Notes: generated by a model not told the origin, from the sequence alone. Positions 1 through 8,938 are shown, numbered from the stretch's first letter. The stretch is 64,000 nucleotides of DNA from Candidatus Woesearchaeota archaeon (GCA_016187465.1 JACPJQ010000007.1:170168-234167), one strand, 5' to 3'. Numbers and translations: made by a program.

Positions 1-2
1 AA

Positions 3-215
3 GGCTCTGTTGTCTTTGACATAGTTTTTAACCCTTATAAAACAAAGCTATTGGAATTTGCTGAAAAAAACGGCTGCGCTACAATTCATGGAATAGAGAT
101 GCTAATCAATGGCAATGCTTTGCAATTTGAATTATGGACCGGAAAGAATGCCCCTGTTCAATTAATGAGAAAAAAAGTCATGGATTGTATGAAAAATGCT
201 GGCAATAAAAACTAA
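3..215 (+). CDS. aroE: Shikimate dehydrogenase, C-terminal part (runs off the left edge)
   Basis: Only the last 70 codons are in the window, beginning GSVVFDIVFNPYKT and ending in TAA at 213-215. The segment matches the C-terminal part of shikimate dehydrogenase: a D-x-V-Y/F-N-P-x-x-T-like motif, then GIEMLINGNALQFELWTG, which corresponds to the G-x-x-M-L-x-x-Q-x-x-x-x-F-x-x-W-T-G signature of AroE. The enzyme reduces 3-dehydroshikimate with NADPH in the cytoplasm. The aroA start codon lies inside the last codons (overlap about 20 bases), so the two are probably co-translated. The position just before aroA supports the call. The N-terminal part, and any fusion to dehydroquinase, cannot be seen. 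Confidence 0.85.
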   Translation, partial: GSVVFDIVFNPYKTKLLEFAEKNGCATIHGIEMLINGNALQFELWTGKNAPVQLMRKKVMDCMKNAGNKN

Positions 216-1452
216 GAAATTTGTGAATGCAACAATTGAAGCCCCTCCGTCAAAGAGCTACACCCAGAGGGCTTTGGTGATTGCTGCTTTGGCTAAAGGA
301 AAATCTGTAATAAAAAATCCGCTGTTCAGCGACGACACGTATTATATGATTCAGGCTTTGAAAAATTTCGGGGTTAAAATATGGAGAAATGGAAGTAATA
401 TTGTTATAAATGGTGCAAACGGCATGTTAAAACAGCCCAAAAGCATCATTTATGTCGGAAATGCCGGCACTGCAATGCGCTTTCTTGCAACTATTGCGGC
501 AGTTTCAGAAGGCGAAACAACAATAACAGGAGACAAAAGGATGCAGCAAAGGCCAATTCAGGATTTGCTTGACGCTTTGGGCAGTTTGGGAGTCAGATGT
601 GAAAGCAATAAAGGCTTTCCGCCTATAAAAATCTACGGCGGCTCATTTAATGGCGGCAGCATAAAACTAAGCGGAGGCACAAGCAGCCAGTATCTTTCGT
701 CTATTTTGATGTGCGCGCCTTACGCAAATAAAAATGTCACGATAAACTTAAATGGAAAATTGGCATCAGAACCTTACGTGGACATTACTATTGATGCCAT
801 GAAAAAATTCGGAGTCAATGCTAAGTGCATCAATCACAAAAAATTCATTGTAAAAAACAGCAAAAAATACAAAGCAAAAAATTACAAAATTGAAGGTGAT
901 GCGACAAATGCAAGCTACTTCTTTGCAGCAGCTGCGGTCACAAAAGGAAAAATAATGGTAAAGAATATAAATCCCAACTCCAAACAAGGAGATATAAAGT
1001 TTGTTGGCGTGCTTAAGAGAATGGGGTGTGGCGTTAAAAGGGGGAAAAACTTCATTCAGGTGGAGGGCCATAGCCTTAAGAGCATAGATGTTGACATGAA
1101 CGAGATGCCGGATATTGTGCCAACTCTGGCTGTGGCAAGCTTGTTCGCTGATTCAACAACTGTAATAAGAAACGCGCCAAACTTAAGGCTTAAGGAAACT
1201 GACAGGTTAAAGGCACTGGCGTTTGAATTGAGAAAGATAGGCGCCAATGTCGAGGAGCTGCAGGACGGGCTGAGAATAAAGAGAAGAAGGCTGCAAAAAG
1301 CAATAATTGAAACTTATAATGATCATAGAATAGCTATGAGCTTTGCAGTTGCCGGGCTGGCCATAAATGGCATAAGGATAAAAAACCCTGCCTGCGTAAG
1401 CAAATCATTTCCTGACTTTTGGAAAAAATTTAACGAAATGTGCAAAAAATGA
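196..1452 (+). CDS. aroA: 3-phosphoshikimate 1-carboxyvinyltransferase (EPSP synthase)
   Basis: Transfers the enolpyruvyl group of PEP to shikimate 3-phosphate, the penultimate step to chorismate. At 418 residues it has normal family length. Visible signatures are PPSKSYTQRALVIAALAKG near residue 17 (substrate-binding Lys-Ser), GNAGTAMRFL near residue 88, GDKRMQQRP near residue 113, LKETDRLKAL near residue 333 and YNDHRIAMSFAVAGL near residue 376, all EPSP synthase hallmarks. The ATG at 196 overlaps the end of aroE. The stop codon overlaps the aroK ATG as ATGA (1449-1452), so translation is probably coupled along the operon. Confidence 0.96.
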   Translation: MLAIKTKKFVNATIEAPPSKSYTQRALVIAALAKGKSVIKNPLFSDDTYYMIQALKNFGVKIWRNGSNIVINGANGMLKQPKSIIYVGNAGTAMRFLATIAAVSEGETTITGDKRMQQRPIQDLLDALGSLGVRCESNKGFPPIKIYGGSFNGGSIKLSGGTSSQYLSSILMCAPYANKNVTINLNGKLASEPYVDITIDAMKKFGVNAKCINHKKFIVKNSKKYKAKNYKIEGDATNASYFFAAAAVTKGKIMVKNINPNSKQGDIKFVGVLKRMGCGVKRGKNFIQVEGHSLKSIDVDMNEMPDIVPTLAVASLFADSTTVIRNAPNLRLKETDRLKALAFELRKIGANVEELQDGLRIKRRRLQKAIIETYNDHRIAMSFAVAGLAINGIRIKNPACVSKSFPDFWKKFNEMCKK

Positions 1453-1958
1453 ACATAGCGCTTATAGGATTCAGGGGAACGGGCAAAACAACTATAGGAA
1501 AATTATTGTCGAAAAAACTTGATAAAAAGCTTATTTCCAGCGATGGGGAGGTAGAAAAAAGAACGAAGATGAGCATAGCAAAATTTGTGAAAAAACATGG
1601 ATGGGATAGATTCCGGGAGCTGGAATCAGAGGTTATAGAAGGCATGAGTGATCTTGACGAATGCGTCTTTGACACAGGCGGCGGCATTATTATGAGAAAT
1701 GAGAATATAATAAACTTAAAGAAAAACGGATTGATTGTGCTGCTGACAGCTGACATAAAGGCAATAACAAGCAGGCTGAGAAACAGCAAAAGGCCTGCCC
1801 TGACAAAAAGCAGTTATCTTGATGAAATAAAGGATGTCCTGAATGAACGGGAAGAAAAATACAAAAAAGCAGCCGATTACTCAATTGACACTTCCAGATT
1901 ATCGCCAGAAGAGGCATGCGACTTAATAACTCATTTTGTTCAGACGGAGCTTCAGTAA
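1449..1958 (+). CDS. aroK: Shikimate kinase, bacterial P-loop type
   Basis: Phosphorylates shikimate at O3. The N-terminus carries a Walker A loop, GFRGTGKTTIGK. Near residue 76 is DTGGGI, the shikimate-binding Gly-Gly-Gly segment, and around residue 115 is the RPAL lid motif. This is the bacterial AroK fold. Many archaea use an unrelated GHMP-family shikimate kinase instead, so the gene was probably acquired or is a lineage trait. The ATG at 1449 overlaps the aroA stop as ATGA and is preferred over an in-frame GTG at 1440. About 169 residues, normal for AroK. Confidence 0.93.
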   Translation: MNIALIGFRGTGKTTIGKLLSKKLDKKLISSDGEVEKRTKMSIAKFVKKHGWDRFRELESEVIEGMSDLDECVFDTGGGIIMRNENIINLKKNGLIVLLTADIKAITSRLRNSKRPALTKSSYLDEIKDVLNEREEKYKKAADYSIDTSRLSPEEACDLITHFVQTELQ

Positions 1959-1959
1959 G

Positions 1960-3042
1960 ATGTCAAATACATTTGGAGCATTGTTCAGGATAACAACATG
2001 GGGCGAAAGCCATGGAAAAGCAATAGGGGTTGTTTTAGACGGCTGTCCGGCTGGCCTGAAAATTAGCGAAGAGGATGTGCAACAAGAGCTCGACAAAAGG
2101 GCGCCTGGGCAGAGTGAGATTGTGAGCCCGAGAAAAGAGTCTGACAAGGTTGAAATCCTTTCAGGAATATTTGAAGGCAAAACAACAGGAATGCCGATAT
2201 CAATGATCATTTACAATAAGGATGCTGATTCCTCAAAATACGAGAAAATAAAGCATTTGCTGAGGCCAGGCCATGCTGATTTTACATACCAAGTTAAATA
2301 TGGATTCAGGGACTACAGGGGAGGCGGCAGGAGCTCTGCAAGAGAAACGGCTGCGAGGGTTGCTGCAGGGGCTGTTGCAAAAAAATTGCTGTCAAGATTT
2401 AATATTATAATTACGGCTTATGTAAAGGAAATTGCCGGAATCAAGGCGAATAAGGCTGATTACAAAGAGATTTATAAGAATAATGTCAGATGCCCTGACA
2501 AAAATGCCGCAAGGAAAATGGAGCAGGCTATTCTAAAAGCGAAAAATGAAGGAGACTCTGTCGGAGGAGTGTGCGAGGTTGTGGCGCTAAACGTGCCTGC
2601 GGGACTTGGCAAGCCGATCTACAACAAGCTTGAAGCCGACCTTGGCACTGCGATTCTTGGCATTAATGCTGTCAAGGGTGTTGAGTTTGGCGCTGGATTT
2701 GGGCTTGCAAAAATGAAAGGTAGTGTTTCAAATGATGAATTTATTATTAAAAACAATAAGATTGCAACAAAAACAAACAATCATGGCGGCATTCTTGGTG
2801 GAATCTCAACCGGAATGCCAATAGTAATGAGAGCTGTTGTAAAGCCTGCATCCAGCATTTTGAAAAAGCAAAAGACAATAAATTACAGGACAATGAAGCA
2901 GGAAACAATATCTGTTGAAGGCAGGCACGACCCTGCCACCATTGTAAGATTTCCGCCAATTGCAGAGGCTATGACTGCAATTGTGATAGCTGACCATATG
3001 ATAATGGCTGGAAAGATAAGCCCTGACAAATTGATAAAGTGA
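1960..3042 (+). CDS. aroC: Chorismate synthase
   Basis: Converts EPSP to chorismate using reduced flavin. The protein begins MSNTFGALFRITTWGESHG, the classical N-terminal signature. It also shows RPGHADFTYQVKYG near residue 98, GGGRSSARETAARVAAGA near residue 115 and EGRHDPATIVR near residue 320, all conserved chorismate synthase blocks. The ATG at 1960 begins one base after the aroK stop. An upstream in-frame TTG at 1936 would add eight non-conserved residues and is not preferred. Length about 360 residues, normal. Confidence 0.96.
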   Translation: MSNTFGALFRITTWGESHGKAIGVVLDGCPAGLKISEEDVQQELDKRAPGQSEIVSPRKESDKVEILSGIFEGKTTGMPISMIIYNKDADSSKYEKIKHLLRPGHADFTYQVKYGFRDYRGGGRSSARETAARVAAGAVAKKLLSRFNIIITAYVKEIAGIKANKADYKEIYKNNVRCPDKNAARKMEQAILKAKNEGDSVGGVCEVVALNVPAGLGKPIYNKLEADLGTAILGINAVKGVEFGAGFGLAKMKGSVSNDEFIIKNNKIATKTNNHGGILGGISTGMPIVMRAVVKPASSILKKQKTINYRTMKQETISVEGRHDPATIVRFPPIAEAMTAIVIADHMIMAGKISPDKLIK

Positions 3043-3049
3043 GTTCTTT

Positions 3050-3889
3050 ATGAAGAAAGTAACAGTCGGAATAATTGGGGGCACCGGGCAGATGGGGAGT
3101 TTTTTCAGGAAGTTTTTTGAAAAGAATGATTGCAGAGTTCTAATTGCGTCAAGAAAAACAAATTTAAGAATTGAGGACTGCGCAAGGCAAAGCGATATTG
3201 TTTTGGTGTCTGTTCCGATAGGCGCAACAGTGAATGTTATAAAAAAAATTTCTCCGCATATAAACAAAAATTCATTATTAATTGATACGACTTCGATAAA
3301 AAAAGGCCCTGTGGAAGCCATGCTTCGCTGCTCAAAATCAGAAGTGATTGGAATGCATCCTGTTTTTGGGCCAAACATAAGCTCCTTAAAAAACCAGACA
3401 ATTGTGCTTTGCCCTGCAAGAGGAAAAAAATGGCTAAAATGGATAAGGGATATTTTTGAAGGGAATGGCGCTTTAATAAAAATATCGACTCCGGAAAAAC
3501 ATGATGAGATGATGTCTGTAATCCAGGGCTTGAATCATTTCAGCACTTTAAGCGTTGCTCACGCAATGAAGAGCCTTGGAATAAGAGTTGAAGAAAGCCT
3601 CCAGTACACAAGCCCGATATACAAATTGAGGATGGCAATGGTCGGAAGAATCCTTAATCAGGATTCAAAACTGTATGCAAATATAGAGATACTGAACCCT
3701 AAAAACAAAAAGGCATTGGATGCTTATGTAAAATCCTCGAAAAAACTTCAGAAGATAATTAAGACTAAGAATACTAAAGAGTTTGTAAAGTACTTTGATG
3801 AATGCGCAGAATTCTTCGGCGGCTTTAAGAAAGAAGCCGAAAAGCTCAGCGATTACCTTATAGAGAAAATGGTGGAAAGGGAAAAATGA
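3050..3889 (+). CDS. tyrA: Prephenate dehydrogenase
   Basis: Oxidatively decarboxylates prephenate to 4-hydroxyphenylpyruvate, the tyrosine branch. The N-terminal Rossmann motif GIIGGTGQMGSFFRKFF binds NAD(P). DIVLVSVP follows, then the substrate-site HPVFGP motif near residue 104 and the helical dimerisation half with IQGLNHFSTL. No chorismate mutase domain is fused, so that activity must come from elsewhere. The gene starts eight bases after aroC and its stop overlaps the pheA ATG as ATGA. Arogenate rather than prephenate specificity cannot be excluded from sequence. Confidence 0.9.
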   Translation: MKKVTVGIIGGTGQMGSFFRKFFEKNDCRVLIASRKTNLRIEDCARQSDIVLVSVPIGATVNVIKKISPHINKNSLLIDTTSIKKGPVEAMLRCSKSEVIGMHPVFGPNISSLKNQTIVLCPARGKKWLKWIRDIFEGNGALIKISTPEKHDEMMSVIQGLNHFSTLSVAHAMKSLGIRVEESLQYTSPIYKLRMAMVGRILNQDSKLYANIEILNPKNKKALDAYVKSSKKLQKIIKTKNTKEFVKYFDECAEFFGGFKKEAEKLSDYLIEKMVEREK

Positions 3890-4695
3890 GGATTGCAACT
3901 TTGGGTCCGGAGGGCACTTTCAGCCATGAAGCTGCGCTCAAGTATGACGGTAAAGCTGATTTGGCGTTCGTCAATACAATCAGGGATGTTTTTGATATGG
4001 TTTCAAAAGGCAAAGCTGGTTTAGGCATCGTTCCTATAGAGAATTCAATTGCAGGCACTGTCGGCCAGACTCTTGATTTCCTGATGCAGTTTTGTTTAAA
4101 GATAAAAGCTGAAGAGGTGCTTCCCATTAACCATTATCTTGTAGGATTTGGCGCGATTGGAGATATTAGGCATATATACATACACCCGCAGACGTTTGAG
4201 CAGTGCGAGCTGTTCATCAAAAAAAATATGCCTAAAGCTGAGATGATTCAGACATCGAGCAACGGCAAATCGGCTGAAATGCTTTCAAAATCCAAAGACA
4301 AGTCAAAAGCCGCGATAATACCTAAAATAGCCGTTGATTTTTACAAGCTGAAGGTGCTAAAAAAAGACGTGCAGGACAACAGGTTCAATGTTACAAGGTT
4401 TTTTGCAATATCAAAGGACGACGCCAAAAAGACGGGCTATGACAGGACAAGCATAGCAGTCTATCCGCAGGTTGACAGGCCCGGCCTGCTTCATGAAATG
4501 CTCGGTCATTTTGCGAAGAACGGGATAAACCTTACCAAAATCGAGTCAAGGCCGTCTAAGGGAAAGCTCGGGGATTATATTTTTTACATTGATTTTCAGG
4601 GGCATAAATCAGAAAAGAATGTCGCAGATGCATTAAAAAAACTGGAAGAGTCTGCATTTGTCACGCTGCTTGGCAGCTATCCGAGGAAATACTGA
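3886..4695 (+). CDS. pheA: Prephenate dehydratase with ACT domain
   Basis: Converts prephenate to phenylpyruvate, the phenylalanine branch. The N-terminus has GPEGTFSHEAAL. VPIENSIAGTVGQTLDFL near residue 48 and the catalytic T-R-F motif (NVTRFFAIS) near residue 166 are diagnostic. Residues about 185-269 form an ACT domain with GLLHEML and ESRPSK, expected to bind phenylalanine for feedback inhibition. The length (269) is that of a monofunctional dehydratase with no mutase fusion. It overlaps tyrA by four bases and is followed four bases on by pheS, joining amino-acid synthesis to its tRNA charging. Confidence 0.94.
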   Translation: MRIATLGPEGTFSHEAALKYDGKADLAFVNTIRDVFDMVSKGKAGLGIVPIENSIAGTVGQTLDFLMQFCLKIKAEEVLPINHYLVGFGAIGDIRHIYIHPQTFEQCELFIKKNMPKAEMIQTSSNGKSAEMLSKSKDKSKAAIIPKIAVDFYKLKVLKKDVQDNRFNVTRFFAISKDDAKKTGYDRTSIAVYPQVDRPGLLHEMLGHFAKNGINLTKIESRPSKGKLGDYIFYIDFQGHKSEKNVADALKKLEESAFVTLLGSYPRKY

Positions 4696-4699
4696 TACA

Positions 4700-6220
4700 A
4701 TGGACATAAAAAAACTTGGAGAGAGCCTTAACCCTGTTGAAAGAAAAGTTCTGAAGGTTCTGGATAATTTCAGCTCTTTCCATGACATAATGAAAGTGAC
4801 TGGACTGAAGGATGTCGAGGTTGCAAGGGCATTGCAATGGCTCCAGAATAAGAATATAATTAAGACAAAAGAAGAGCAGAAGGAGATTGTGTCTCTGGAT
4901 GAAAACGGCATTAAATATCTGAAGTACGGACTGCCGGAAAAAATATTTTTGCAGGAAATACAGAAGCCTTTGACGCTGTCTGAGATTGCGCAAAAAACAA
5001 AGTTAAGCAACGAGGAGGTAACTGTTTCTTTGGGGGTACTAAAATCAAAAGCTGCCATTGAGATAGAAAAAGGCAAGGATATCATTATTTCTATCACAGA
5101 TCATGGCAAGCACTTGCTCAAGCACGGCTTTCTTGAGGAGCAGTTCATAAAAGAGGATTTCCCAAAAGAATTGAGTGTATTGAACGAGGAAGAAAAGTTT
5201 GTTGTTGAAAATTTGAGGAAAAGAAAAAAAATTGTTAAGGTTGAAACTGCAAAAATAATCAATACAGAGCTTACAGAGACTGGCAAAAAATTAATAAAGG
5301 AAAAGATTGAAGAAGGCTTGATAGAAAAAGTGTCTCCGGCTTTGCTCAAATCAGGCTCATGGAAAGGCAAGAAATTCAGGCGCTTTGATGTAAAAATAAA
5401 CGTTCCAATGATATTTGGGGGCAGGAAGCAGCATTACAGAAGATTTCTTGAGGAAGTGAGGCAGAAATTTGTAAGCCTTGGCTTCAAGGAGATGTCTGGA
5501 CCTTTGGTTGAGAGCGATTTCTGGGACATGGATGCTCTGTTCATGCCGCAGTTTCATTCTGCAAGGGACATCCATCAAGGGTATTATATAAAAGAGCCAA
5601 AATACGCAAAAGATTTGCCAGAAAGCAAGGTGAAGAACGTAAAATCAGCTCATGAAAATGGGTTTGGCACCGGAAGCAAAGGCTGGCGCTATGATTTTGA
5701 CGTCAAGAAAACCCACAGGCACATTTTAAGGACGCATGACACTTCAATTTCAGCAAGAACCCTTGCTTCTGAGGATCTTGAAATCCCGGGAAAATACTTC
5801 CAGATAGCAAGATGCTTCAGATATGATGTTGTTGACGCAACTCATCTGCCTGATTTCAACCAGGTTGGCGGGTTTGTGATAGAGGAAGGGATAAATTTCG
5901 GGCATCTGAAAGCCCTGCTGAAGATGTTTGCCAAGGAATTTGCAGGCGCGGACGAAGTCAAGGTTGTGCCCAGCTATTTCCCATTCACAGAGCCAAGCGC
6001 GCAACTGATGGTCAGGCATCCTCAGCTTGGATGGATAGAGCTGGCAGGGGCTGGGATTTTCAGGCCTGAGCTTGTGAAGCCGCTGGTTGGAAAGGAAGTG
6101 CCTGTAATCGCATGGGGTGTCGGGTTGGACAGACTGGCGATGTTCAAGCTTGGAATAAGCGACATAAGGCAGCTGTTCTCGCATGACTTAGAGTTTCTGA
6201 GAAACGCAAAGGTGGTTTGA
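4700..6220 (+). CDS. pheS: Phenylalanyl-tRNA synthetase alpha subunit
   Basis: Catalytic subunit of the heterotetrameric class II enzyme that charges tRNA-Phe. The first 200 residues are the archaeal/eukaryotic winged-helix region, starting MDIKKLGESLNPVERK. The catalytic core follows, with motif 2-like RTHDTSISARTL near residue 350, RCFRYDVVDATHLPDFNQ near residue 373 and the motif 3 segment GWGVGLDRLAM-like (AWGVGLDRLAMFKLG) near residue 480. The ATG at 4700 follows the pheA stop by four bases. An upstream in-frame start at 4658 would sit inside pheA and is rejected. About 506 residues, normal for archaea. Confidence 0.95.
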   Translation: MDIKKLGESLNPVERKVLKVLDNFSSFHDIMKVTGLKDVEVARALQWLQNKNIIKTKEEQKEIVSLDENGIKYLKYGLPEKIFLQEIQKPLTLSEIAQKTKLSNEEVTVSLGVLKSKAAIEIEKGKDIIISITDHGKHLLKHGFLEEQFIKEDFPKELSVLNEEEKFVVENLRKRKKIVKVETAKIINTELTETGKKLIKEKIEEGLIEKVSPALLKSGSWKGKKFRRFDVKINVPMIFGGRKQHYRRFLEEVRQKFVSLGFKEMSGPLVESDFWDMDALFMPQFHSARDIHQGYYIKEPKYAKDLPESKVKNVKSAHENGFGTGSKGWRYDFDVKKTHRHILRTHDTSISARTLASEDLEIPGKYFQIARCFRYDVVDATHLPDFNQVGGFVIEEGINFGHLKALLKMFAKEFAGADEVKVVPSYFPFTEPSAQLMVRHPQLGWIELAGAGIFRPELVKPLVGKEVPVIAWGVGLDRLAMFKLGISDIRQLFSHDLEFLRNAKVV

Positions 6221-6224
6221 TAGA

Positions 6225-6701
6225 ATGGTCACTAAGAAAAACGAAAGACGAAATTTAATTAAAGAAGAAAGAAAAAAGTATATAAAATTCTGCCCTAAAT
6301 GCAACTCTATCGATATTTATCAAGACAAATCTACAATGCAATCGCTTGGTTATCTGCCAACAAAATATATTTGTAACAATTGTGGTTATTCCTCATTTAA
6401 TTTTCCAGAAATTGACATTAATGAATTAGATAAACTACATCTCCAAAACAAGCAAGGAGTGAAAGAATCAAAAAATCAATCTGAATTGATAGATACTTCT
6501 TATGGTAAATTCTATGTTAAGGTAATGTGGAAAATAGTTGGACCTATTTTTTTGGTGTTTGGGTTGATTTATATTTACATTACTATAAGCTCTCATTCCT
6601 ATGAGGGTTTAGATTTGTTAATAGGAATGATAATTGCAATTCTAGGCACTATTATGTGTTATATCACTTTTACACAAAAACAAATGATAAGAATGAAATA
6701 A
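6225..6701 (+). CDS. Unknown protein: zinc ribbon plus two membrane helices, between pheS and pheT
   Basis: I do not recognise this 158-residue protein. Residues 22-49 hold a zinc-ribbon pattern, FCPKC ... YICNNCGYSS (two CxxC pairs). A polar linker follows. Near residues 104-122 and 128-148 are two hydrophobic stretches (VGPIFLVFGLIYIYITI and LLIGMIIAILGTIMCYI) that look like a transmembrane hairpin. The ribbon would therefore sit in the cytoplasm if the N-terminus is inside. It is four bases after pheS and one base before pheT, so it is co-transcribed with them. Its base composition is visibly more AT-rich than either neighbour, which suggests a late insertion. No link to tRNA charging can be claimed. 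Confidence 0.75.
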   Translation: MVTKKNERRNLIKEERKKYIKFCPKCNSIDIYQDKSTMQSLGYLPTKYICNNCGYSSFNFPEIDINELDKLHLQNKQGVKESKNQSELIDTSYGKFYVKVMWKIVGPIFLVFGLIYIYITISSHSYEGLDLLIGMIIAILGTIMCYITFTQKQMIRMK

Positions 6702-6702
6702 A

Positions 6703-8361
6703 ATGCCGACAATAACTTTTTCATTGAAGGACTTGCAGCATTTGGTTGGAAAAAATCTTTCTATAGAAGAAGTTATAGAGCTTGCGCACTGCGGAAAAGG
6801 CGATTTTGACAGCTACGACGAGGAAACTGATGAAGCCAAGATTGACTTTGGAGACACAAATTTGCCTTATTTATGGTCAGCGGAAGGATTCGCAAGGCTG
6901 ATAAAGGGAATTTTAGGAGTGCAGAAAGGCATTCCGGAAGTAAAAATCAATAAAGGCGATTATGAAGTTAGAGTTGACAAGTCTGTTGCCAAGATAAGGC
7001 CTTTTATTGCATGCTTTGCCGCAAAGGGGAGGAAAATAGACGAGCATTTGCTGAAGCAGATCATCCAATTGCAGGAAAAGTTCTGCGAAACATACGGGAG
7101 AAAGAGAAGAAAAGTTTCTGTTGGGCTTTACTCCTACAAAAGGCTCAGCTTTCCCGTGCATTACAGGGCCGTTGACCCAATGTCTGTGGAATTTGTGCCA
7201 TTGGAGTTCAAAGCCAAGATGAATCTGAGGGATATCCTGGCAGAGCATCCTAAAGGAAAAGAATATGCTTTTGTTTTGGAAGGCTTTGACAGATACCCCA
7301 TTCTTGCTGACGACAAAAATGAAATAATGAGCTTCATTCCCATAATAAATTCAAACTTTACAGGCAAGCTTGAGATTGATGACGAGAATATATTTTTCGA
7401 GGCGACTGGAACAGACGAGGATGCTGTCAATCTGGCTGCAAACATTTTTGCATACGCTTTGCATGACAGGGGATTCCAGATTTATTCTGCTGAGGTAAGG
7501 CATCATGATAGAAAAATTGTTACGCCGCATTTTTTCAATGAAAGCATTGCTGTAAAAAATGAGCAGATAAAGAATTTGTTTGGATTGGAGCTTAAAGAGA
7601 ATGAAGTAAAGCATCTGCTTGAGAAGATGCAATATAGCTTCAGCGATTATAAAGTTAAGATTCCGCCGTACAGGCTTGATATACTGCATCCATACGATGT
7701 TATCGAAGATATCGGCATCGCTTACGGATATGACAAGATTGAAGACCGGGCTTTGGCAACTTTTACATCAGGCTATGCGATGGAGTTCAATGAGTTTGTC
7801 GGCAAGGTAAGGGCAATTGTTGCCGGGCTGGGCTATCAGGAAGTCATGAGCCCCATATTGACCAACAAAGACTTTCTTTACAATAAGATGAATATTGATG
7901 ATGCCGGGACTATTGAAATTGAGGAGTGCATGTCAGAGACTTATTCTGCTGTTAGGAGCTGGGTGCTGCCAAACCTGATGGAGGTTTTTTCCAAGAACAA
8001 GCATGTTGAGTTTCCCCAGAAGATTTTTGAGGAAGGCATTGTGAATGTGAGAAAAAGCGAGGAAATTGCCGAGTTCAGCAGGATCGCAATTGCAAGCTCG
8101 CACGAGAATACAAATTATACTGAGATGAGGCAGATGCTTGATTACATTCTGAGGTGTTTTGGGCTGCAGTGCGACATTGAAGATGCTGAGCACGGCTCTT
8201 TTATAGAAGGAAGGTGTGCAAGGGCTGTTGTAAAAGGAAAGAAAGTAGCTTATTTGGGGGAAATTTCCCCCGATGTATTAACCCGATGGGGCTTGGAGAT
8301 GCCAGTTGCTGCACTGGAATTGAATTTGAGTGAGCTGTTTGAAATAATTAAAAAGAAGTAA
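6703..8361 (+). CDS. pheT: Phenylalanyl-tRNA synthetase beta subunit
   Basis: Partner of PheS. The 552-residue length is that of the short archaeal/eukaryotic beta subunit lacking the bacterial EMAP domain. The N-terminus MPTITFSLKDLQHLVGK is typical. A B3/B4 editing-like region runs over residues 90-270, and the B5 domain carries VKIPPYRLDILHPYDVIEDIGIAYGYD near residue 320. The C-terminal class II-like catalytic mimic ends PVAALELNLSELFEIIKK. ATG at 6703 is two bases after the inserted zinc-ribbon gene. Confidence 0.95.
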   Translation: MPTITFSLKDLQHLVGKNLSIEEVIELAHCGKGDFDSYDEETDEAKIDFGDTNLPYLWSAEGFARLIKGILGVQKGIPEVKINKGDYEVRVDKSVAKIRPFIACFAAKGRKIDEHLLKQIIQLQEKFCETYGRKRRKVSVGLYSYKRLSFPVHYRAVDPMSVEFVPLEFKAKMNLRDILAEHPKGKEYAFVLEGFDRYPILADDKNEIMSFIPIINSNFTGKLEIDDENIFFEATGTDEDAVNLAANIFAYALHDRGFQIYSAEVRHHDRKIVTPHFFNESIAVKNEQIKNLFGLELKENEVKHLLEKMQYSFSDYKVKIPPYRLDILHPYDVIEDIGIAYGYDKIEDRALATFTSGYAMEFNEFVGKVRAIVAGLGYQEVMSPILTNKDFLYNKMNIDDAGTIEIEECMSETYSAVRSWVLPNLMEVFSKNKHVEFPQKIFEEGIVNVRKSEEIAEFSRIAIASSHENTNYTEMRQMLDYILRCFGLQCDIEDAEHGSFIEGRCARAVVKGKKVAYLGEISPDVLTRWGLEMPVAALELNLSELFEIIKKK

Positions 8362-8363
8362 AC

Positions 8364-8885
8364 TTATGATTTTTTCTTTTCCGTCTTTTTTGCAGAAACT
8401 TTTTTAGTCTCTTTTTTCTCTGTTTTTGGTTTCTCTTGTTTTGTTTTTATTTCGACTTCTTCTCCCTTCTTCTCTTCTGCCAATCCGGCCTTCTCCTCTA
8501 AAGTTGATTCTTTCTTCTCCTCAACTTTTTCTTCCTTTTTCTTAAACTTAAACAAGTCCCTTAATTTTCTCTTCTCTTCTTTCTGCACCCTAAGCTGCTC
8601 CGGAGTTTTTCTCTTTTTTGCTGGCTTCGGGGTTTTTGGCTTCGGTTTTGTCTGCAATGCGACTATGCCCAGCTCTTTCAGTGCATTGGAAACTTCCTCG
8701 TGAGAGGCGTTCTTTTTTATGTCTATTTTCTGGTTTAGGGGCTCTATATGAAGAATATTGCATTTCCTCCTTCTGGTTTCGCCGTCAAGCAAAACGTATT
8801 TATCATCGAGAATGTCTATAATTATTGCCTTGCACCCCGCATCTCTTCCTGCAATTTTAACTACAACTCGGCCTATCTCAATCAT
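8364..8885 (-). CDS. rpl14e: Ribosomal protein L14e with long charged C-terminal tail
   Basis: Large-subunit protein of the eL14 family. Residues 1-80 carry the KOW-like fold: MIEIGRVVVKIAGRDAGCKA then the I-I-D-x-L-D-D-x-Y-V-L-L-D-G segment, a close L14e match. Archaeal L14e is usually about 80-100 residues. Here a roughly 90-residue Lys/Glu-rich, low-complexity tail is added, similar in style to the tail of L32e in this window. The ATG at 8885 follows a clear GGAGG site six bases upstream; an in-frame TTG at 8897 overlaps that site and is rejected. It converges tail-to-tail with pheT, only two bases apart. Confidence 0.9.
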   Translation of the reverse strand: MIEIGRVVVKIAGRDAGCKAIIIDILDDKYVLLDGETRRRKCNILHIEPLNQKIDIKKNASHEEVSNALKELGIVALQTKPKPKTPKPAKKRKTPEQLRVQKEEKRKLRDLFKFKKKEEKVEEKKESTLEEKAGLAEEKKGEEVEIKTKQEKPKTEKKETKKVSAKKTEKKKS

Positions 8886-8895
8886 TTGTTCCTCC

Positions 8896-8938
8896 AATCA
8901 CTTTCAATGAAGCGGTGTTGCCATCCACTCAAGTGATT
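8896..8938 (-). promoter_or_regulatory. Inverted repeat in the L14e leader, next to its ribosome site
   Basis: Eight-base perfect arms AATCACTT (8896-8903) and AAGTGATT (8931-8938) enclose 27 bases. On the coding strand the 3-prime arm ends directly against TTGGAGGAAC, the L14e ribosome site. The interior has further partial complementarity (GAGTGG against CCGCTTC). A stem here could expose or mask the site, as in autoregulated ribosomal leaders. That role is inferred. Confidence 0.45.
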
